Assembly (NCBI RefSeq): GCF_003412465.1
Contig: NZ_QTJV01000001.1
Coordinates: 992,001-1,056,000, forward strand
DNA length: 64,000 nt
Direction: 5' to 3'
From: Chitinophaga silvisoli
GTDB taxonomy: Bacteria; Bacteroidota; Bacteroidia; Chitinophagales; Chitinophagaceae
Shown here: positions 56,629 to 64,000 of the stretch, piece by piece
How the letters are laid out: the number at the start of each line of letters is the position of its first letter
Position numbering within the stretch: position 1 is the first letter of the stretch
The notes under the pieces: generated by a model
Told to the model about the DNA's origin: nothing
Databases searched by the model: none
The model's input: the letters and a program-made list of their open reading frames with translations, nothing else
Translations under genes and position numbers: made by a program

Positions 56629-57891
56629 ATGAAAAAGTCATTGAGAGACAAGTTACAGCAACTGATCTATTTGATTATCAATCCAATTGTGAAAGGATTG
56701 ATCAAAATAGGCTTTACGCCTAATATAGTGACCCTGGTAGGGTTCCTGTTGAACATTGGCGTGGTGGTCATCTTTGTGACCGGCGTGCAAAAAGGCAACA
56801 GGGGAGACCTGTCGTATGTAGGATGGGCCGGTGCACTGACGCTCTTTGCAGGTCTGTTTGATATGCTGGACGGCCAGGTCGCCAGACTGGGTAATATGGG
56901 TTCCAGGTTTGGTGCATTCTTCGATTCCGTTCTGGATAGATATAGCGAGATGGTGCTGTTCCTGGGTATTTGTTACTACCTGGTAGGCCATCATTATTTC
57001 CTGAGTTCCATGGCCGCATTTGTAGCTATGATCGGTTCTATGATGGTGAGCTATACCCGTGCCAGGGCAGAAGGCCTGGGCATAGAGTGTAAGGGTGGCC
57101 TGATGCAACGTCCGGAACGTATCGTAGTGATCTCAGTTTCAGCTATCGCCTGCGGTATTGCCTCTCATTTTATCGGGGGCGATTACAAACTGTTTGTACC
57201 AGGAATTCCTTTCCATATTTTTGAAACCATTTCTATCTTTACATTCCCGCTGTTTATTATGGCGGTCATGACGAACATTACTGCTATCGGCAGAATGCGC
57301 GATGCAAAAGTAGCGCTGGACAAACAGGACCAGGTAACCAGGGTGATCAGAGGTGCAGCAACTACTGTAAAGGTATTACTGGTAGCTGCCATCGTAATTT
57401 TGCCAACCATGGCCTTTACCTCCGGTGAACCTAACTTTCCTGTGCCAAATGTGCCCAGACAGTTATTCTATATCCAGCGTACACCAAACAGCAATACGAT
57501 TGTATATGATCTGAATATCGTTAATGGTAAACTGGATGCAGATGAACCGGTAAATGTTTACTGGATTCGCTATGCAGATGGAGGGGAGAAGAAGCCACTG
57601 AACTTCATACAGCGTAAATTTGCATACGGAATCAAAGTGAAGGACCTGGGACAGGGGAAATATGAATTACATTCCGTAGCTTATGCCAAAAAGGACCTGT
57701 ACCTGATGAAAGCTGCCGGGCAATCTGACTACCATGTGTATGCAAAGATTGGTAATTCCATGGCTGTACTGGACCGTATTTACATTGAGATCGATGGTGG
57801 TACATTCTGGCATCCGAATGTGCTGTACATTGAGCTGAAAGGTAAAGACATGGCCACCGGTAAGGAAGTAAAGGAGCAGATCAAACCTTAA
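56629..57891 (+). CDS. CDP-alcohol phosphotransferase fused to DUF4833, probable phosphatidylinositol-phosphate synthase
   Basis: A 420-residue fusion. The first 240 residues form a six-helix CDP-alcohol phosphotransferase with the complete motif D-x2-D-G-x2-A-R-x8-G-x3-D-x3-D starting at Asp78. This part should join CDP-diacylglycerol and inositol 3-phosphate. From about residue 265 a soluble domain (FPVPNVPRQLFYIQRTPNSN onwards) matches DUF4833 in my reading. A membrane helix (KVLLVAAIVILPTMAF) connects them and would place DUF4833 outside the cytoplasm. The frame opens at GTG 56608, but ATG 56629 is the better start. The substrate is inferred from the neighbouring ino1 gene. Confidence 0.87.
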   Translation: MKKSLRDKLQQLIYLIINPIVKGLIKIGFTPNIVTLVGFLLNIGVVVIFVTGVQKGNRGDLSYVGWAGALTLFAGLFDMLDGQVARLGNMGSRFGAFFDSVLDRYSEMVLFLGICYYLVGHHYFLSSMAAFVAMIGSMMVSYTRARAEGLGIECKGGLMQRPERIVVISVSAIACGIASHFIGGDYKLFVPGIPFHIFETISIFTFPLFIMAVMTNITAIGRMRDAKVALDKQDQVTRVIRGAATTVKVLLVAAIVILPTMAFTSGEPNFPVPNVPRQLFYIQRTPNSNTIVYDLNIVNGKLDADEPVNVYWIRYADGGEKKPLNFIQRKFAYGIKVKDLGQGKYELHSVAYAKKDLYLMKAAGQSDYHVYAKIGNSMAVLDRIYIEIDGGTFWHPNVLYIELKGKDMATGKEVKEQIKP

Positions 57892-57927
57892 GGCAGTAAA
57901 CACCACACATATAATAGATTTAGAGTG

Positions 57928-58560
57928 ATGAAAAAGCAATATGTTTCCAATTCAACGGAGTCGGTACCCATGTTTAAGAATGGGCTTCTGGAGGCATTAT
58001 CCAAGGTACATTTCAGTGTGCCACTGATCCTGTATATTCCAGTGATCAGTTATGTATGTTATTATGGATTGACGCATACAGATGCAGGCGTTACGGTGTT
58101 CCTGTTATCAGCATTGGGAGGTCTGTTTTTCTGGACTTTGACGGAGTATGTATTACACAGATTTGTATTTCACTTTGTGCCCAAATCCAAATGGGGACTG
58201 AGGTTACATTTTATATTTCATGGTGTGCATCATGATTATCCAAACGATGCATTGCGACTGGTATTGCCACCTTCGGTGAGCGTGCCATTGGCGTTGGGAT
58301 TTTTCTACCTGTTCAGGGCAATCATCCCTGTCAACTACCTGTATGGTTTCTTTGCCGGGTTCATGACGGGATACCTTTTCTACGATATTTCCCACTACGC
58401 ATTACACCATCTGAATTTTAAGAACTCCTTCTGGAAGAAGCTGAAAAAGCACCATATGAAACACCATTATCAAAATGCTGATAAAGGTTATGGTGTGAGT
58501 TCCGCTATATGGGATCGGGTGTTCGGATCAGATTTTCCTCAAAAAGAAGAACATCAATAA
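57928..58560 (+). CDS. Fatty acid hydroxylase-family membrane protein (FA2H/Scs7-like)
   Basis: A 210-residue di-iron membrane enzyme. Histidine motifs are HRFVFH (near 74), HGVHH (near 96), HYALHH (near 156) and HHMKHH (near 172), as in fatty acid 2-hydroxylases. GYGVSSAIWDRVFGSDFP near the end is highly typical of this group. In sphingolipid-making organisms such enzymes add the 2-hydroxy group to the N-acyl chain of ceramide. The ATG at 57928 follows an in-frame GTG and is preferred. It ends 5 nt before the PAP2-like gene. Confidence 0.9.
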   Translation: MKKQYVSNSTESVPMFKNGLLEALSKVHFSVPLILYIPVISYVCYYGLTHTDAGVTVFLLSALGGLFFWTLTEYVLHRFVFHFVPKSKWGLRLHFIFHGVHHDYPNDALRLVLPPSVSVPLALGFFYLFRAIIPVNYLYGFFAGFMTGYLFYDISHYALHHLNFKNSFWKKLKKHHMKHHYQNADKGYGVSSAIWDRVFGSDFPQKEEHQ

Positions 58561-58565
58561 GGGAA

Positions 58566-59501
58566 GTGGAGACGAACAACAAGACACTCTTCGGACGAAA
58601 AGACATCATATTTACTACACTTGCAAGTATAGCCTACCTGTTACTTTCTGCCCTCCTGGTTGGCTTCAAAACCGACCAGGTGTGGCTGATTGCCATATTC
58701 AACGGTTGTTATTATGGCTCCTGGATCAGTCGTAGGTTCATTATAGGATTTTCCATTTTTTTAGTTTACTGGATCATATTCGACTATATGAAGGCCGCGC
58801 CGAACTACATGTTCTTTAAGGTGCATATAGCGGATATCTATGAATTTGAAAAGCATCTGTTTGGTATTCATGAAGGCGCTAAAATACTGACCCCAAATGA
58901 ATACTGGCTCACTCATTCACAGTCCTGGATCGATGTGATGACGGGAATCTTCTACCTGTGCTGGGTACCGGTGCCACTGATGTTTGCCGTATATTTATTT
59001 ACTACAGACAGGCTGGCGCTCCTGCATTTTGCTGCTACCTTCTTTTTTGTAAACCTGTTGGGTTTTGTAATCTATTATACTTTCCCGGCTGCGCCACCAT
59101 GGTATGTACAGATCCATGGATTTGAGTTTATACCAAATACACCAGGCAATACAGCGGGGCTGGCACGTTTTGATGCCTACTTTCACGCAAATATTTTCCA
59201 TTCTATTTACAGCAAAGGCTCGAATGTATTTGCAGCTATGCCTTCATTGCATTCTGCTTACCCATTGATCGTGCTGTATTATTCCAGGCACCATGTAAAC
59301 CGTTTCTTCCAGCTTGTATTTGCAACTGTAACGGTGGGTATCTGGTTCGCTGCGGTATACCTGAGTCATCACTATGTAGTGGATGTAATAGCAGGTATTA
59401 CCACTGCTACTGTTGGTATCTTCATTTACAGGAAGTTCCTGATGAAGGCAAAGTTCTATGACAGGGGCATACAGTGGTTATACAGTTTCGTACGTGGGTA
59501 A
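58566..59501 (+). CDS. PAP2/Aur1-like transferase, candidate inositol-phosphoryl ceramide synthase
   Basis: A protein of about 311 residues with six or more membrane helices. The PAP2 core motifs are PSLH (226-229, in AAMPSLHSAY) and S267-x-H269-x3-D273 (LSHHYVVDVIAG). These match the Aur1 form of the family rather than classic phosphatases. In yeast Aur1 moves inositol phosphate from phosphatidylinositol to ceramide; an equivalent step is expected here. The start is uncertain: the frame opens at 58509 inside the hydroxylase gene, while a GTG at 58566 lies 5 nt after its stop. Its end overlaps the convergent TPR gene by 24 nt. Confidence 0.83.
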   Translation: METNNKTLFGRKDIIFTTLASIAYLLLSALLVGFKTDQVWLIAIFNGCYYGSWISRRFIIGFSIFLVYWIIFDYMKAAPNYMFFKVHIADIYEFEKHLFGIHEGAKILTPNEYWLTHSQSWIDVMTGIFYLCWVPVPLMFAVYLFTTDRLALLHFAATFFFVNLLGFVIYYTFPAAPPWYVQIHGFEFIPNTPGNTAGLARFDAYFHANIFHSIYSKGSNVFAAMPSLHSAYPLIVLYYSRHHVNRFFQLVFATVTVGIWFAAVYLSHHYVVDVIAGITTATVGIFIYRKFLMKAKFYDRGIQWLYSFVRG

Positions 59502-60674
59502 TTTGCGGAGCAACTCATCTACTTCATTTCCATATTTACGGTCGAAATAATAGCGCTTGGCTGTAAGGAGCATGTCCCTGGCGGCCGCGATATTCTTTTG
59601 TTTGGTGTACAGTATGCCCAGATTCCTGTAAGCATATGCATTGCCTTTGTTGTATTGCAATGACCTGTACATCAGTTCTTCCGCCTGTACGGGATGACCC
59701 AGGCGCATAAGCACATAGCCTTTGTTGTTATACGCAAAAGCACAGGATTCATCGTAGGCGATCGCCTGGTCGAAATAAGAAATTGCTTCGACAAAAAGCT
59801 GCATGTGTATGCAGGTAAAGCCAAGACTGTTCAGCAGTTCAGAAGATCCCGGATTGAGGGAAAGTGCATAACTATAGAGTTGCAGGGCACGATGGTGATT
59901 CCCCATTTCACTATAACAATGTGCTATTTCGGCAATGACACCTGTATGTGCACTATGTTTTTCCAATACCTTCTCGTAGTAAGGAAGCGCCTGTACAAAG
60001 TTGCGCTCTGCCCTGTAAGATACCCCTGTTAACCAAAGCGTATTTACATGCTCCGGGTCTATGTGCAGGATGTACTGGCAGAGGGTACGACACTTTTTAC
60101 CTTCGTTGTATTGCAGGCAGGATTGTGCTTCCCTGAAGTATTTCTCAATAATTTGTTTCTTCTTTTTTGCGCTGTACAGCCAGTGGAGGAAAGGGTAGTA
60201 CCTGGCCATAAAAGGCAGCCTGATACCCGGCGTGTGCAGGGGAATATCCTCCTGTATATTTCTTTCTGTCTTAATAATGTCTATGTACGAGGCATATACA
60301 ATGCCCAGGGATTGCAACTTATATTGACAGCGGTTTTCTATCGTTAAAATGGAGAGAATGATGTGCTGGGGGCTTAAATGCTTGTCACCCAGTCTTTTCT
60401 GGTAATAAACGGCATTTTCCAGCATCCTTTCCGCTTCTGCGGTAAGGGGAAGGGTATCCTTATTCGGTTTTTCTCCTCCCTTTTCCCAGGAGAGGGATTT
60501 GAGCCAGAAGATCATTTTTTCGCGGTCGGGGGTATCGATGGCGATATCACTGGTGCAGGTTTCGAGAATGCCTAATAGGAGCAGTTGACTATCAATGTAA
60601 TAGAGATTCCGTTCCAGAGAAAAGTTCCTGGCATAGGCAAACACGGCTGATAATTCATAGGACGGCGCAAGCAT
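59478..60674 (-). CDS. Clp_N-like domain fused to TPR repeats
   Basis: A 398-residue soluble protein. Residues 1-150 look like a Clp N-terminal (Clp_N) double repeat: SAVFAYARNFSLER, QLLLLGILETC and then LTAEAERMLENAVYYQKRLG with HLSPQHIILSILT. From about 185 on, seven or so TPR units follow (ALPYYEKVLEKHSAHTGVIA, ALQLYSYALSLNPGSSELLN, AISYFDQAIAYDESCAFAYN). No AAA+ ATPase domain is present, so it is not a Clp chaperone. It may bind degrons or partner proteins. A good promoter match lies upstream and its end overlaps the PAP2-like gene. Confidence 0.78.
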   Translation of the reverse strand: MLAPSYELSAVFAYARNFSLERNLYYIDSQLLLLGILETCTSDIAIDTPDREKMIFWLKSLSWEKGGEKPNKDTLPLTAEAERMLENAVYYQKRLGDKHLSPQHIILSILTIENRCQYKLQSLGIVYASYIDIIKTERNIQEDIPLHTPGIRLPFMARYYPFLHWLYSAKKKKQIIEKYFREAQSCLQYNEGKKCRTLCQYILHIDPEHVNTLWLTGVSYRAERNFVQALPYYEKVLEKHSAHTGVIAEIAHCYSEMGNHHRALQLYSYALSLNPGSSELLNSLGFTCIHMQLFVEAISYFDQAIAYDESCAFAYNNKGYVLMRLGHPVQAEELMYRSLQYNKGNAYAYRNLGILYTKQKNIAAARDMLLTAKRYYFDRKYGNEVDELLRKLPTYETV

Positions 60675-60696
60675 TCATTCAACTTTGAGTACATAT

Positions 60697-60727
60697 CAAA
60701 TTTAAAATAAATGAGGCATATTACGAA
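60697..60727 (-). promoter_or_regulatory. Promoter of the Clp_N-TPR gene
   Basis: On the minus strand TTCG (60724-60727), exactly 19 nt and TAAATTTG (60697-60704) match the Bacteroidota consensus TTTG-N19-TAnnTTTG with one mismatch. The start codon lies 22 nt downstream of the -7 box. Confidence 0.65.
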
Positions 60728-60732
60728 CCGCT

Positions 60733-62925
60733 TTATAATTGCAGCAAACCGTACTTATATAAGGTATTGACAGGCTTATTGTCCCAGAACAATTCGAAGT
60801 CTTCCAGCCCGGCAGCTGTATAGTTGTCCATCACTTCCTTCAATGTATAGGTCTTGCTGTTGCGAACGGATAATTGTTCGAGCATACCCGCCAGCCACTG
60901 ACCTTTATCCGGTTCTATGCTGATGGTATGTTTATCTTTCTTACTCTGAAAAGTAAGGAGTGCTACTTCCCAGGTAGCACCTTTCTTGGATTTGGTAACC
61001 GTTTCTACTGAGGGAGTTCTTCCCAGCCAGACTACTTTTGCTGTAGGTTTTGCAGAAGCAAGTTCTCCCTCTTCAAGTGATTTTTGGATATAGTCAGGGG
61101 CTACCCTGGTTTTGGGTACTTTAAAATCAAACCACTTCTGCAGTGGATCGTTCAGACAAATGCCATGCATGAAGTTCAGGAGAGATTTCTTCAGGCCATA
61201 GCTGAAGGTCTCATGTTCTGCCCCTGTATCGTCTATGTGAATGATATCGTTGTTGGCAAAGGAACCAATTACATCGCTTTCCTTTTTTACATTGTATTTC
61301 TCAGGTTCCAACCCTACAGGGCTATGTGCTGTCATAGTGAACTGGTGCCAGAAAGCAGATTGTAAGATCCCCGCCTGGAACATCTGGCGTACCATTTCCA
61401 GTGAATCAATGGTTTCCTGTGCTGTTTGTGTAGGAAAACCGTACATCAGGTAGGCATGTACCATCACGCCCGCTTCAGTAAAGTGTTTATTTACCTGCGC
61501 TACCTGGGCGACTGTAATACCTTTCTGAATGAGTGCGAGCAACCTGTCAGAGGCTACTTCCAGGCCACCGGATACTGCAATCAAACCACTCTCTTTAAGC
61601 AATTGACACAGGTCACGGGTAAAACTCTTCTCAAAGCGGATATTCGTCCACCAGCTTACGTTCAGTTTTCTTTTGATGATCTCCAGTGCCAGTGCGCGCA
61701 TGAGTGCAGGTGGTGCTGCTTCGTCTACAAAGTGGAAACCATTCTGCCCTGTCTGCGCAATGATCTCTTCCATACGATCACACAGCAGTGCCGCAGCAAT
61801 AGGTTCATATACACGGATATAATCGAGAGAAATATCGCAGAACGTACACTTGCCCCAATAGCAGCCATGGGCCATGGTAAGTTTATTCCAGCGACCATCG
61901 CTCCACATACGGTGCATGGGATTGACTACTTCGATCGCAGAGATATATTTATCTAACAGTAAGTCGCTGTAATCAGGCGTGCCTACCTGTGATTGTTTGT
62001 AATCTTTACAGCTGGCATTGTTGATATAAGTGACCTTGTCATCCACCAGGGTGAAGGTGCGCTTCAGCTCAGTACCGGGTGTGCCGTTGATGTGGGAAAT
62101 GAGTTGTTCTATAGGAGCTTCTCCATCGTCCAGGGAGATAAAGTCGTAAAATTCAAATACTCTTGGATCGGAGAGGGAGCGGAGTTCTGTATTGGCAAAG
62201 CCACCGCCCATTGCCACTTTTACCTGCGGGTAATGTTGCTTTACCCATTGTCCGCAGCGGAGGCTGGTGTACAGGTTGCCCGGGAAGGGAACGGATATGG
62301 CCACCAATTGTGGCTGTTCCCTTTCCATATGCCTGCTGAGGATATCGATCAGGATATGATCGATGTAAGTATATTCCTGCTGAAGGGCGGTGTAGAGTTC
62401 GTCAAAGCTATTCGCCGATCGGCCGAGTTTTTCCGCATAACGGCTAAAGCCAAAGTGCTCATCCACACATTCCATGATGAGATCGGAGAGGTCTTCCAGG
62501 TACAGGGTAGCCAGGTGTTTGGCTTTGTCCTGGTTACCCATGGAGCCAAATGCCCAGTCCAGGTCTTCCAGTTGGGAGAACCGGCCGGCTTCAGGGAGGA
62601 AATCCCTTTTGCACACCCGGTGGGCGATGGTAGGGTTCTTACCTTGCAGAAAAGCAACTACTTCATCAATTGTCATGATGTAATCGTCCTGCAGGGCAAT
62701 GATGCGGCTGATATTTTCTGAATGAGGAACTTCCTGCTGGTTGATATGGGCAAAAAGCTTTTCCAGACCTTCTTTTGAGAATAAGGCCAGGGTTACTTCT
62801 ATGCCAAGGTCAGCTTGAAAGGAGGAAATCCCCTTTGTATTCAGGAAGCCTTTCAGATAAGCTGTGGCCGGGTATGGCGTATTCAGCTGTGTGAAAGGTG
62901 GTGTAATCAGAAAAACAGCACTCAT
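60733..62925 (-). CDS. B12-binding domain radical SAM protein
   Basis: A 730-residue enzyme. An N-terminal cobalamin-binding-like domain runs to about 290 (PQLVAISVPFPGNLYTSLRC, VKVAMGGGFANTELRSL). A radical SAM domain follows with CYWGKCTFC (C-x3... pattern C-Y-W-G-K-C-T-F-C) near residue 357 for the [4Fe-4S] cluster. SGGLEVASDRLLALIQKGIT and YLMYGFPTQTAQETIDSLEM are the SAM-binding strands. A C-terminal 130-residue domain has no recognised match. Substrate is unknown. It lies 58 nt upstream of the TPR gene, which has its own promoter. Confidence 0.87.
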   Translation of the reverse strand: MSAVFLITPPFTQLNTPYPATAYLKGFLNTKGISSFQADLGIEVTLALFSKEGLEKLFAHINQQEVPHSENISRIIALQDDYIMTIDEVVAFLQGKNPTIAHRVCKRDFLPEAGRFSQLEDLDWAFGSMGNQDKAKHLATLYLEDLSDLIMECVDEHFGFSRYAEKLGRSANSFDELYTALQQEYTYIDHILIDILSRHMEREQPQLVAISVPFPGNLYTSLRCGQWVKQHYPQVKVAMGGGFANTELRSLSDPRVFEFYDFISLDDGEAPIEQLISHINGTPGTELKRTFTLVDDKVTYINNASCKDYKQSQVGTPDYSDLLLDKYISAIEVVNPMHRMWSDGRWNKLTMAHGCYWGKCTFCDISLDYIRVYEPIAAALLCDRMEEIIAQTGQNGFHFVDEAAPPALMRALALEIIKRKLNVSWWTNIRFEKSFTRDLCQLLKESGLIAVSGGLEVASDRLLALIQKGITVAQVAQVNKHFTEAGVMVHAYLMYGFPTQTAQETIDSLEMVRQMFQAGILQSAFWHQFTMTAHSPVGLEPEKYNVKKESDVIGSFANNDIIHIDDTGAEHETFSYGLKKSLLNFMHGICLNDPLQKWFDFKVPKTRVAPDYIQKSLEEGELASAKPTAKVVWLGRTPSVETVTKSKKGATWEVALLTFQSKKDKHTISIEPDKGQWLAGMLEQLSVRNSKTYTLKEVMDNYTAAGLEDFELFWDNKPVNTLYKYGLLQL

Positions 62926-62953
62926 TTGAGTGCGAAATTAGGGAAACCGGGGG

Positions 62954-62986
62954 AAAAAACGCTGCTACCAGCAGATAGCAGCGTTT
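62954..62986 (-). terminator. Intrinsic terminator on the minus strand
   Basis: AAACGCTGCTA (62957-62967) and TAGCAGCGTTT (62976-62986) form a perfect 11-bp stem with an 8-nt loop. On the minus strand it is followed by a run of six T. It lies 8 nt after the last codon of the decayed lipoprotein gene and ends the nuclease-lipoprotein transcript. Confidence 0.8.
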
Positions 62987-62993
62987 GAAGGGC

Positions 62994-63193
62994 TTATTGC
63001 AATGCCCTGACTACTTTGTTCGTGTAGGAAGAAACCACATTTCCTGCGTACACCATGATGCCTGCCTTAACACCTTATGCTACTTTGAAGTGTGTGACAG
63101 CTTCAGTGTCAGGAGCTTTTACAGGTTGTGTGTCTTTTTACAGGCAACAACGACTACGGACGCTGCTACTGTATACAGTAAATGTTTCTTAAA
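62994..63193 (-). pseudogene. Decayed small lipoprotein gene
   Basis: Reading the minus strand from 63193 gives a lipoprotein signal LLYTVAASVVVVACKK with a plausible lipobox ending in Cys. Three defects break it. The expected ATG before KKHLL is TTT. A two-base CA expansion in GACACACAACC shifts the frame to QPVKAPDTEAVTHFKVA. An in-frame TAA then interrupts the continuation GVKAGIMVYAGNVVSSYTN-KVVRALQ, which ends with TAA at 62994. Joined, it would encode about 65 residues. It begins 18 nt after the nuclease stop and ends just before the terminator, as a real gene would. No function is known to me. Confidence 0.7.
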
Positions 63194-63211
63194 CGAAGTA
63201 ATCCGGGGTTA

Positions 63212-64000
63212 TTACTGGTTGTCAACTTTTGCTTCAATAGTTGCCTGTATGGTGGTAGAAACAGCAGAAAGCAGGTCATAACCGGTGGCAGATTCAATCG
63301 CATCTACACTGGTACGATAGCTCTTCCAGTCACTGCCAATTGAGTTGTTATTCGGTGTATTAATTGCAATCACTCTGGTAGAGGTGGTGATACGACTCAG
63401 GTCGCCATTACCATTGGAAAGTACAACCACCACTTTCCAGATATTGCCTGGTACAGTTACATGAACGCCATCGATGGTGGAGACAGTTCCATTACTACCC
63501 GTGCCGCCTGTACCATAGCTACCCATGATGATGTAGCACTCGTTGCCGGCACTTACAAGGGTTCTGATGTAAGATTCAAAACCTTCCCAGGTTACCTGGT
63601 TATTGTTAGGTGCCTGAGGAATCATGTTCGTCATCAGGAAGGTCGAAGAGTTAGCAGCAACAGAAGATGTTCTGTCGCCGGAAGGGCAGTTGTGCCCACG
63701 ATCAAAACCACTGCCTGAATAGCTGGTAGCATCTACCTGGTACCAGCCGGAAGGCAATGCTGTATTGGCACGAAAATCATCCTGCCTGGAGGTGCTGCCA
63801 ATATCAGCGCTGTTCAGGTGCCAGCTCACCCAGTTAGGCGTACCTCTTACACTGTTGTAAGATTCAATGTAGTAGGTAGCATTGTAGAGATAGTTGGTGG
63901 TGTAGACGGAGCTGGCTACGGCACCACTTGGATTCCCTAACAGCAGGTGACTGTTATCGCCGGTAGTACCTGTGCCGCCACCGCCAGTGGATGAACCGGT
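63212..64000 (-). CDS. DNA/RNA non-specific endonuclease (EndoG/NucA family), N-terminus outside window
   Basis: The C-terminal 262 residues of a beta-beta-alpha metal nuclease. The catalytic motif is DRGHNCPSGDRT, with the general-base His, and the downstream Asn-containing segment FLMTNMIPQAPNNNQVTW holds the metal-binding Asn. GTPNWVSWHLNSADIG is the usual start of the nuclease fold. A Gly/Ser/Thr-rich linker (TGSSTGGGGTGTT) precedes it and reaches the window edge, suggesting a longer, multi-domain, probably exported protein. The frame stays open to position 64000, so the start is missing. The decayed lipoprotein gene follows it. Confidence 0.9.
   Translation of the reverse strand, partial: TGSSTGGGGTGTTGDNSHLLLGNPSGAVASSVYTTNYLYNATYYIESYNSVRGTPNWVSWHLNSADIGSTSRQDDFRANTALPSGWYQVDATSYSGSGFDRGHNCPSGDRTSSVAANSSTFLMTNMIPQAPNNNQVTWEGFESYIRTLVSAGNECYIIMGSYGTGGTGSNGTVSTIDGVHVTVPGNIWKVVVVLSNGNGDLSRITTSTRVIAINTPNNNSIGSDWKSYRTSVDAIESATGYDLLSAVSTTIQATIEAKVDNQ

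Noticed and set aside
62933..62940. TAATTTCG on the minus strand as a leaderless promoter of the radical SAM gene
   Set aside because: One mismatch in the -7 box, no -33 element and only about 8 nt to the ATG; support is too weak.
63001..63281. Plus-strand open frame opposite the nuclease end
   Set aside because: No recognisable protein features; the minus strand reads as a decayed lipoprotein with signal peptide and the true nuclease end.

Overview
The window looks like chromosomal DNA of a Bacteroidota member, most probably a Chitinophaga-like chitinophagacean. The evidence is a serine palmitoyltransferase operon, an UpxY-type NusG paralogue, DUF5686/DUF4833/DUF983 proteins, ThuA, an alginate-export-type porin, almost no Shine-Dalgarno sequences, and -7 boxes of the Bacteroidota form TAnnTTTG. 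No tRNA, rRNA, CRISPR array or insertion sequence was recognised. Family names and motifs are from reading translations by eye; no database search was run.

Region 1 (about 1-22.7 kb, + strand) is an exopolysaccharide locus. It starts with an UpxY/RfaH-like antiterminator. Nucleotide-sugar genes for GDP-mannose, GDP-L-fucose and UDP-glucuronate follow. Next come six glycosyltransferases, a Wzx-type flippase, a Wzy-like polymerase, three membrane acyltransferases, a hexapeptide acetyltransferase, a pyruvyltransferase-like protein, a beta-propeller protein and a VanZ-like protein. A WcaJ-type initiating phosphoglycosyltransferase closes the locus. The gene set resembles colanic acid loci. Genes overlap or nearly touch, so one long operon is likely. 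No Wza/Wzc export genes lie in the window. A small histidine-kinase-like protein and two tandem terminator hairpins follow, then a convergent malate:quinone oxidoreductase.

Region 2 (25.4-40.2 kb) is for nitrate/nitrite assimilation. One minus-strand operon runs nirB, nirD, porin, nitrate transporter, a nitrate reductase fused to its own FAD reductase, and a rubredoxin fused to a degenerate nitrite-reductase-like region. The divergent strand carries the siroheme methyltransferase and an Fnr-type regulator with an N-terminal cysteine cluster. Two TGAT-N4-ATCA palindromes lie between the divergent promoters. A NarL-like response regulator and a TPR histidine kinase follow.

Region 3 (40.6-47.8 kb) holds unrelated genes: DUF983, AraC regulator, AsmA-like giant, ThuA, an acetyltransferase and a glycine-rich exported protein.

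Region 4 (48.0-59.5 kb) is the most notable part. Ten same-strand genes appear to encode a whole route to inositol-phosphoryl ceramide: serine palmitoyltransferase, a GNAT-type ceramide synthase candidate, a ceramide reductase candidate, myo-inositol-phosphate synthase, a PgpA-like phosphatase, GtrA, a DUF5686 outer-membrane protein, a CDP-alcohol phosphotransferase fused to DUF4833, a fatty acid hydroxylase and a PAP2/Aur1-like transferase. A leader rich in inverted repeats, with a 33-nt element present twice, precedes the operon.

Region 5 (59.5-64 kb, minus strand) has a Clp_N-TPR protein, a B12-binding radical SAM protein, a previously hidden decayed small lipoprotein gene, and the C-terminal part of an EndoG/NucA-type nuclease that runs off the window.
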